DNA from: Caulobacteraceae bacterium
GTDB lineage: Bacteria; Pseudomonadota; Alphaproteobacteria; Caulobacterales; Caulobacteraceae
Assembly (NCBI GenBank): GCA_947501315.1
Contig: CANMXH010000143.1
Span: 1 to 5,765, forward strand
Length of the DNA: 5,765 nt
Reading direction: 5' to 3'
Part shown: piece by piece, positions 1-4,341 of the stretch
How positions within the stretch are numbered: the first letter of the stretch is position 1
How the letters are laid out: the number at the start of each line of letters is the position of its first letter
The notes under the pieces: generated by a model
Told to the model about the DNA's origin: nothing
The model's database searches: none
The model's input: only the letters and a program-made list of their open reading frames with translations
Position numbers and translations under genes: made by a program

Positions 1-1329
1 GAGGTCATGCGGATCCTGCCGCGCGTGAATGAGGGCATCAACGAGGAGTGGCTGTCGGACATCAGCCGCTATGCGGTCGATGGCCTGCAGCGCCAGCGGC
101 TGGACAAGCCGTATGTTCGCGAGAACGGCAAGCTGCGCGCCGCATCCTGGGACGAGGCGCTGGGCGTCGTTGCTGCGAAGCTGAACGCGGCGCCTTCTGA
201 CCGTATCGGCGTGATCGCGGGCGACCTGCAGGATGCGGAATCGATGAAGGCGGCGCTGGACCTTTTCCGCGCGCTGGGCTCGGCCAACACCGACTGCCGT
301 CAGGACGGAAGCGTGCTGGGACATGGCCCCCGAGAGGGCTGGCTGTTCAACTCGGGTCTGGCCGGTGTCGAGAATGCCGACGCCGTGCTGATCGTGGGTG
401 CCAATCCGAGGACCGAGGCACCATTGCTGAACACCCGCCTGCGCAAGGCCTGGTTGACGGGCAAGACCGGGATCGGCCTCATCGGCGAAGAGGTCAATCT
501 GACGTATGACTATAACTGGCTCGGTGCCGGTTCGAAGGCCTTGTCCAAGCTGCCGAGGGCAGCGCTGAACTTCCTGTCGAAGGCCGAACGCCCGGCGATC
601 ATCGTTGGCGCGGGTGCGTTGTCTGGTCCGGACGGCGCGGCCGTGCTGAACGCGCTCGGCGCCCTGGCCAAGAAGGTCGGTGTGGTCGCGGATGGCTGGA
701 ACGGCTTTAACGTCCTGCATAGCGCAGCTGCGCGCGTGGGCGGCCTCGACATGGGTTTTGTTCCGGGCAAAGGCGGTCTTGCAGCAGCCCAGATGACGGC
801 CAAGGGCGCGCTGGACGTACTGTTCCTGCTCGGTGCAGACGAGATCGATCTGTCCAGGTCAAACGCCTTCCGCGTCTATCTGGGCAGCCACGGCGACCGC
901 GGTGCTCATGGTGCGGACGTGATCCTGCCGGGCGCGGCCTATACGGAAAAGACCGGCCTCTACGTCAATACCGAGGGTCGGGTGCAGATGGCTGAACGGG
1001 TCACCTTCCCCAAAGGTCAGGCCAAGGAGGACTGGGCCGTCCTGCGCGCCCTCTCGGCCATGGTCGGCCAGACCCTGCCGTACGACACGCTCGACGCGCT
1101 GCGCTCGAAACTGATGGCGGACCACCCGACCTTCGGCCGGATCGATTATCTGCCTTCCCCTGCATCGTTCGACGTCGGATCGTTGGGCAAGAAGGGTGAT
1201 CTGGGCGACACAGCCTTCGTTTCAGCCGTGCGCGATCCCTATCTGAACAACCCGATCACGCGCGCCAGCGCGACGATGGCCGAGCTGTCCGCCCAGCGGA
1301 TCGCCCCGGTCGCGATGGCGGCGGAGTAA
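1..1329 (+). CDS. nuoG: NADH-quinone oxidoreductase subunit G, C-terminal part (5' end outside window)
   Basis: The frame is open from base 1 and ends at TAA 1327-1329, giving 442 residues. The ATG at 7 is an internal methionine: the codons before it (Glu-Val) continue the conserved NuoG segment VMRILPRVNE..INEEW, so the true start lies upstream. Alphaproteobacterial NuoG is about 690 residues, so roughly 250 N-terminal residues are missing, including the ferredoxin-like 2Fe-2S domain and the Cys/His ligands of the 4Fe-4S clusters. What remains is the molybdopterin-oxidoreductase-like domain. In complex I this domain binds no molybdenum cofactor and is structural. Recognisable pieces are KRQRLDxPYVR-like sequence near residues 29-40, GADVILPGAAYTEK near 304-317, then YVNTEGRVQMAER, and the typical tail with NNPITRASATMAELSA. 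The subunit sits in the cytoplasmic peripheral arm, between the NADH-oxidising NuoEF and NuoI. The stop is 6 bases before nuoH. Confidence 0.96.
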   Translation, partial: EVMRILPRVNEGINEEWLSDISRYAVDGLQRQRLDKPYVRENGKLRAASWDEALGVVAAKLNAAPSDRIGVIAGDLQDAESMKAALDLFRALGSANTDCRQDGSVLGHGPREGWLFNSGLAGVENADAVLIVGANPRTEAPLLNTRLRKAWLTGKTGIGLIGEEVNLTYDYNWLGAGSKALSKLPRAALNFLSKAERPAIIVGAGALSGPDGAAVLNALGALAKKVGVVADGWNGFNVLHSAAARVGGLDMGFVPGKGGLAAAQMTAKGALDVLFLLGADEIDLSRSNAFRVYLGSHGDRGAHGADVILPGAAYTEKTGLYVNTEGRVQMAERVTFPKGQAKEDWAVLRALSAMVGQTLPYDTLDALRSKLMADHPTFGRIDYLPSPASFDVGSLGKKGDLGDTAFVSAVRDPYLNNPITRASATMAELSAQRIAPVAMAAE

Positions 1330-1335
1330 GGCGCG

Positions 1336-2406
1336 ATGGACTTCTGGACCACACCTCTCGGCTGGACCCTCGCCACTGCCGGCGGCATCCTGCTTGTCAC
1401 CGTCGGAATTCTGATTTCGCTGGCTTTTCTGCTGCTGGCGGACCGGAAGATCTGGGCCGGCGTGCAGATGCGCAAGGGCCCCAACGTGGTCGGCCCGTTT
1501 GGCCTGCTGCAGTCCTTTGCCGACTTCTTCAAATTCGTTCTGAAGGAAATCATCGTGCCGGCGGGTGCCGACAAGGTGGTCTTCCTGCTGGCGCCGCTGC
1601 TGACCTTCATCCTGGCCTTCATCGCCTGGGCGGCCATTCCGTTCGCGCCCGGGTGGGTCATCTCTGACCTGAACGTCGGGATCCTCTACATCTTCGCGAT
1701 CAGCTCGCTGGGTGTTTACGGCATCATCATGGGCGGCTGGGCCTCGAACTCGAAATATCCGTTCCTCGGCTCGCTGCGCAGCGCGGCTCAGATGGTGTCC
1801 TATGAGGTCTCGATCGGCCTGGTGATCATCAACGTCATTCTGCTGGCCGGTTCGATGAACCTGACCACGATCGTGACGCAGCAGCAGGGCATGTTCTGGA
1901 ACTGGTTCGCCTTCGGCGGCGGGGCGGGGACCTGGCCGCTGATCGTGGTGATGTGGCCGATGGCGATCATCTTCTTCGTGTCGGCCCTCGCCGAGACCAA
2001 CCGTCCGCCCTTCGACCTGCCCGAGGCCGAGTCCGAGCTCGTGGCCGGCTATCAGGTCGAATACAGCTCGACCCCGTACCTGCTGTTCATGATCGGCGAA
2101 TACGCCAACATCGTCTTCATGTGCGCCATGATCACCCTGCTGTTTTTCGGCGGGTGGAATCCGGGCGTGCCGCAGTATTGGCTGGACAGCCTGCCGGGCT
2201 GGCTGGAGCAGGGGATCTATCTGGTCACCTTCCTCGGCAAGACCGTGTTCTGGTTCTGCATGATTGCCCTGGTGAAGGCCTTTGTGCCCCGCTATCGCTA
2301 TGACCAGTTGATGCGTCTGGGCTGGAAGATCTTCCTGCCGACCTCGCTGGTCTGTGTCGTCATTGTATCCGGCTGGCTCGTGGCAACAGAGGCGGGCCTG
2401 CTGTGA
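1336..2406 (+). CDS. nuoH: NADH-quinone oxidoreductase subunit H (quinone-chamber membrane subunit)
   Basis: Encodes 356 residues from ATG 1336 to TGA 2404-2406. The family is usually about 320-350 residues. NuoH (ND1 family) forms the membrane side of the quinone-binding chamber and docks the peripheral arm. About eight hydrophobic segments are visible, near residues 13-34, 82-103, 115-136, 155-173, 200-220, 248-272, 296-316 and 330-352. The first cytoplasmic loop contains LADRKIW and QMRKGPNVVGPFGLLQSFAD. The loop after the fifth segment is the signature LAETNRPPFDLPEAESELVAGY, with acidic residues E220, D227, E230 and E233, followed by VEYSS. Asp36 stands where some species have Glu (ERK); Asp is, from memory, common in alphaproteobacteria. 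GGAG at 1323-1326, inside the end of nuoG, lies 9 bases before the start and supports it. The stop overlaps the next start by 4 bases. Confidence 0.97.
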   Translation: MDFWTTPLGWTLATAGGILLVTVGILISLAFLLLADRKIWAGVQMRKGPNVVGPFGLLQSFADFFKFVLKEIIVPAGADKVVFLLAPLLTFILAFIAWAAIPFAPGWVISDLNVGILYIFAISSLGVYGIIMGGWASNSKYPFLGSLRSAAQMVSYEVSIGLVIINVILLAGSMNLTTIVTQQQGMFWNWFAFGGGAGTWPLIVVMWPMAIIFFVSALAETNRPPFDLPEAESELVAGYQVEYSSTPYLLFMIGEYANIVFMCAMITLLFFGGWNPGVPQYWLDSLPGWLEQGIYLVTFLGKTVFWFCMIALVKAFVPRYRYDQLMRLGWKIFLPTSLVCVVIVSGWLVATEAGLL

Positions 2407-2630
2407 GCCGGGCGCTGGTCCTTTCCTGCGCTGTGCTCACGGCCGTTGCGGCCGGTGGCTGCAGCTTCCGGTATGACCCGCGGGTCGAGGAGACGACCTC
2501 GATCGGCACCCTCGAGCGGGCCGAGCGGGCCCGCGCCCGGGCGGATCGTATGCATCCCGCCTGCCGCGACAGCCGCACAGATCGCGATGACCAGCCGGAA
2601 GGTTGCGACGTCGTGGTCAGGAGGAAGTGA
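2403..2630 (+). CDS. Small putative lipoprotein A, unknown function, between nuoH and nuoI
   Basis: I do not recognise this family. It encodes 75 residues, starting at GTG 2403, which overlaps the nuoH stop by four bases (GTGA); GAGG at 2389-2392 is a plausible ribosome site. The N-terminus looks like a lipoprotein signal: Ser-Arg, then a hydrophobic stretch (residues 4-17), then AGGC with Cys20. Ala at -3 makes this a weak lipobox. The mature part is hydrophilic and charged: an Arg/Ala/Glu-rich, probably helical segment near 36-50, then Cys54 and Cys68 separated by 13 residues, with Pro65 between. Third codon positions are strongly G/C, like the neighbours, which supports a real gene and gives no sign of recent transfer. 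It would be exported to the periplasmic side. Position and coupling suggest a link to complex I, but this is inference. Other possibilities are an assembly factor or an unrelated envelope lipoprotein. Confidence 0.75.
   Translation: MSRALVLSCAVLTAVAAGGCSFRYDPRVEETTSIGTLERAERARARADRMHPACRDSRTDRDDQPEGCDVVVRRK
2619..2624 (+). promoter_or_regulatory. Strong ribosome binding site for lipoprotein B
   Basis: AGGAGG, a full match to the Shine-Dalgarno core, lies five bases before ATG 2630. It decides the start of the second lipoprotein gene against an upstream TTG at 2603. It lies inside the last codons of lipoprotein A, where AGG AGG AAG encodes the terminal Arg-Arg-Lys. Confidence 0.85.
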
Positions 2631-2839
2631 TGCGGCGCGCCCTGACCCTCATGCTGGTGGCCGCGACCCTTTCGGCCTGCAGCACCTACGAACCCGAGCC
2701 GGTCTCGCCCTATCAGTGGCAGCAGCGGCAGGAGCGCATCCAGCGGCAGGAGGCCGAGCGCCTGCGCCGTTGCGAAACCATGGACAAACAGAGCGAGCGA
2801 TACACCCGCGAGTGCGCTCGCACCGGAGCCAGCCAGTAA
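2630..2839 (+). CDS. Small putative lipoprotein B, unknown function, between nuoH and nuoI
   Basis: I do not recognise this family. It encodes 69 residues from ATG 2630, which shares one base with the preceding stop (TGATG), to TAA 2837-2839. The TTG at 2603 in the same frame would add nine charged residues before the signal peptide and is rejected. The N-terminus is a textbook lipoprotein signal: MRR, hydrophobic residues 4-16, then LSAC with Cys17. Ser at +2 suits sorting to the outer membrane. The mature part begins with a Pro/Glu/Tyr linker (18-28), then a Gln/Arg/Glu-rich, probably helical segment (29-62) containing Cys48 and Cys62, again separated by 13 residues. Codon use matches the neighbours. 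Its stop shares a base with the nuoI start (TAATG), so the two are probably translationally coupled. The layout resembles lipoprotein A and suggests an old duplication. A role with complex I is inferred from position only. Confidence 0.82.
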   Translation: MRRALTLMLVAATLSACSTYEPEPVSPYQWQQRQERIQRQEAERLRRCETMDKQSERYTRECARTGASQ

Positions 2840-3330
2840 TGTTCAACCGTCTTGTCCAGGCTGCGAAGGGCGCGCTTCTGATCGATGCTGTCGGCGCGAT
2901 CGGCCTGTCGCTGAAATACATGGCCCGTCCCAAGGCCACGGTGAACTATCCGTTCGAGCGCAATCCGCAATCGCCTAGGTTTCGGGGCGAGCACGCCCTG
3001 CGCCGCTATGCGAACGGCGAGGAACGCTGCATCGCCTGCAAGCTGTGCGAGGCCATCTGCCCGGCCCAGGCCATCACCATCGAGGCCGAACCGCGCGCCG
3101 ACGGCAGCCGCCGCACGACCCGCTACGACATCGACATGGTCAAATGCATCTACTGCGGCCTGTGCGCCGAGGCCTGCCCGGTCGACGCCATCGTCGAGGG
3201 CCCGAACTCGGAGTTCACGGTCGAGACGCGCGAGGAGCTGCTCTACGACAAGGACCGGCTGCTCGCGAACGGCGACCGCTGGGAAAGACTGATCGCGAAG
3301 AATCTGGAACTCGACGCGCCTTACCGTTAA
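2839..3330 (+). CDS. nuoI: NADH-quinone oxidoreductase subunit I (two 4Fe-4S ferredoxin-type subunit)
   Basis: Encodes 163 residues from ATG 2839, the usual length of bacterial NuoI. The frame stays open further upstream to 2446, but that extension runs through the two lipoprotein genes and resembles no NuoI. The chosen start shares a base with the lipoprotein B stop and has GGAG at 2825-2828. NuoI carries clusters N6a and N6b and passes electrons from NuoG towards NuoB and quinone. Two ferredoxin motifs are complete: C64-x2-C67-x2-C70-x3-C74-P and C103-x2-C106-x2-C109-x3-C113-P. By family knowledge, the last Cys of each motif helps bind the other cluster. The N-terminal segment (residues 1-30) is the amphipathic part that rests on the membrane arm. 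NYPFERNPQSPRFRGEHALRRY and the C-terminal NGDRWERLIAKNLELDAPYR are typical of alphaproteobacterial and mitochondrial-type NuoI. Confidence 0.97.
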   Translation: MFNRLVQAAKGALLIDAVGAIGLSLKYMARPKATVNYPFERNPQSPRFRGEHALRRYANGEERCIACKLCEAICPAQAITIEAEPRADGSRRTTRYDIDMVKCIYCGLCAEACPVDAIVEGPNSEFTVETREELLYDKDRLLANGDRWERLIAKNLELDAPYR

Positions 3331-3347
3331 GGCGCAGACGCTGAACA

Positions 3348-3374
3348 GGACGGCGATTCCGAAGGGGATCGTCC
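3348..3374 (+). promoter_or_regulatory. Hairpin in the nuoI-nuoJ spacer
   Basis: The 74-base spacer 3331-3404 is the only sizeable gap between genes here. It contains an imperfect inverted repeat: GGACG (3348-3352), a three-base bulge GCG, ATTCC (3356-3360), loop GAAG, then GGGAT (3365-3369) and CGTCC (3370-3374). This gives ten pairs including one G-U. No run of T follows, so it does not look like an intrinsic terminator, and the operon clearly continues. It could be an RNA processing or stability element that sets nuoJ expression apart from nuoI, or it could be chance in GC-rich DNA. I see no convincing promoter in the spacer. Confidence 0.4.
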
Positions 3375-3394
3375 TCCATTAACCGAAAGGGGCC

Positions 3395-3398
3395 GAGG
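3395..3398 (+). promoter_or_regulatory. Probable ribosome binding site of nuoJ
   Basis: GAGG lies six bases before ATG 3405. A second purine run, GAAAGGGG at 3385-3392, is further away (12 bases) and could also contribute. The GAGG is part of the short palindrome GAGGCCTC (3395-3402). nuoJ is the one gene in the window whose ribosome site lies outside an upstream coding sequence. Confidence 0.5.
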
Positions 3399-3404
3399 CC
3401 TCCG

Positions 3405-4031
3405 ATGTTGCAAGGCATTGCCTTCTATCTGCTGGCCACGGTGGCTGTGCTGGGCGGCCTGATGGTCGTCACAGCGAAGAACCCCGTGCACAGCGTGCTG
3501 TGGCTGATCCTGGCCTTCTTCTCGTCAGCGGGGCTGTTCGTCCTGCTCGGTGCGGAGTTCCTCGCGATGCTGCTGGTGGTCGTCTATGTGGGCGCCGTCG
3601 CGGTGCTGTTTCTGTTCGTGGTCATGATGCTGGACGTCGACTTCGTGCGACTGCGCGAGGGGTACGCCCGCTATCTGCCGCTGGCGGCGATCGTCGCGGG
3701 CATACTGCTGGTCGAGATGATCGTGATTTCCTTCGCCGTCGTGAGCGGTGGCGCGGCCGCCGACGCGAGCGGCCCCGTGGCGGCTACGGCGGAGATGTCG
3801 AACGTCGAGGCGATCGGACGGGTCCTGTATACGGACTATGTCTACATCTTCCAGGCATCGGGGATCGTGCTGCTGATCGCCATGATCGGGGCCATCGTCC
3901 TGACCCTGCGCCACAAGCCCGGCATCAAGCGTCAGAATATCGCCCGTCAGGTCGGTCGCGACGCGAAGAAGGCCATGGAGGTCAAGTCCGTGACCACCGG
4001 TGCCGGCGTCACCCCCGAGGATCTGGTCTGA
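3405..4031 (+). CDS. nuoJ: NADH-quinone oxidoreductase subunit J
   Basis: Encodes 208 residues from ATG 3405 to TGA 4029-4031, normal for alphaproteobacterial NuoJ (ND6 family). Five hydrophobic segments are visible, near residues 1-22, 30-50, 53-75, 91-113 and 147-167. The most conserved part is the third, AEFLAMLLVVVYVGAVAVLF, containing E51, Y61 and G63. In known structures this helix carries the pi-bulge that switches the water path between the quinone chamber and the pumps. The first segment ends with the typical TAKNPVHSVLWLILAFF. The last is TDYVYIFQASGIVLLI with GAIVLTLRHK. Residues 168-208 form a charged cytoplasmic tail, as seen in related species. NuoJ is a core membrane-arm subunit next to NuoH, NuoA and NuoK. 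Its stop shares one base with the nuoK start (TGATG). Confidence 0.97.
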   Translation: MLQGIAFYLLATVAVLGGLMVVTAKNPVHSVLWLILAFFSSAGLFVLLGAEFLAMLLVVVYVGAVAVLFLFVVMMLDVDFVRLREGYARYLPLAAIVAGILLVEMIVISFAVVSGGAAADASGPVAATAEMSNVEAIGRVLYTDYVYIFQASGIVLLIAMIGAIVLTLRHKPGIKRQNIARQVGRDAKKAMEVKSVTTGAGVTPEDLV

Positions 4032-4339
4032 TGGACATCACCTTGCAGCACTATCTGGCGGTGGGCGCGATCCTGTTCACCATCGGCGTCTTCGGTATCT
4101 TCGTGAACCGCAAGAACGTCATCATCATCCTGATGTCTGTCGAGCTGATCCTGCTGGCCGTGAACATCAATTTCGTCGCCTTCTCGGCCTATCTCAATGA
4201 CGTGCAGGGGCAGATCATGGCCATGTTCGTCCTGACCGTGGCCGCGGCCGAGGCCGCCATCGGCCTTGCCATTCTGGTGACCTTCTTCCGCAACCGCGGC
4301 GACATCGCGGTTGATGACGCCTCCGTGATGAAGGGCTGA
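4031..4339 (+). CDS. nuoK: NADH-quinone oxidoreductase subunit K
   Basis: Encodes 102 residues from ATG 4031, the normal length of NuoK (ND4L/MrpC family). The same frame is open upstream inside nuoJ, but the start at the nuoJ stop gives the family N-terminus, and GAGG at 4017-4020 sits ten bases before it. Three membrane segments are visible, near residues 6-24, 30-52 and 62-86. The two buried glutamates needed for proton transfer are present: E38 in LMSVELILLAVN and E74 in TVAAAEAAIGLA, corresponding to E36 and E72 of E. coli NuoK. The end RNRGDIAVDDASVMKG is typical. NuoK forms part of the fourth proton path between NuoJ and NuoN. It lies directly before nuoL with a two-base gap. Confidence 0.98.
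   Translation: MDITLQHYLAVGAILFTIGVFGIFVNRKNVIIILMSVELILLAVNINFVAFSAYLNDVQGQIMAMFVLTVAAAEAAIGLAILVTFFRNRGDIAVDDASVMKG
4330..4335 (+). promoter_or_regulatory. Ribosome binding site of nuoL
   Basis: GAAGGG inside the last codons of nuoK, six bases before GTG 4342. It supports the GTG as the start of nuoL: no ATG lies in this frame near the expected N-terminus, and the first in-frame methionine is residue 91, inside the conserved region. Confidence 0.6.
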
Positions 4340-4341
4340 CC

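Noticed and set aside
7..1329. nuoG taken as a complete 440-residue gene from ATG 7
   Set aside because: The conserved NuoG sequence continues in frame before this Met, and the Fe-S domains are absent, so it is the tail of a longer gene cut by the window.
2603..2629. TTG start nine codons earlier for lipoprotein B
   Set aside because: It would put charged residues before the signal peptide. ATG 2630 has a strong AGGAGG at the right distance and a typical MRR signal start.
2808..2823. Two alternative short hairpins near the end of lipoprotein B (GCGAG/CTCGC and GTGC/GCAC), just before the nuoI ribosome site
   Set aside because: The stems are only four or five pairs, lie within coding sequence and are expected by chance in GC-rich DNA. 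A switch controlling nuoI is possible but not supported.
2446..3330. A 294-residue protein in the nuoI frame, suggesting a fused N-terminal domain
   Set aside because: The first 131 codons overlap both lipoprotein genes in another frame and give low-complexity Pro/Arg/Ala-rich sequence. ATG 2839 gives a full-length NuoI of normal size.
3348..3404. Spacer hairpin as an intrinsic terminator
   Set aside because: No T-tract follows the stem, and the same operon continues 30 bases later with nuoJ.
3525..3914. A 129-codon open frame on the minus strand opposite nuoJ
   Set aside because: Composition is dominated by Asp/His/Gln/Arg, the reverse complement of hydrophobic codons in nuoJ.
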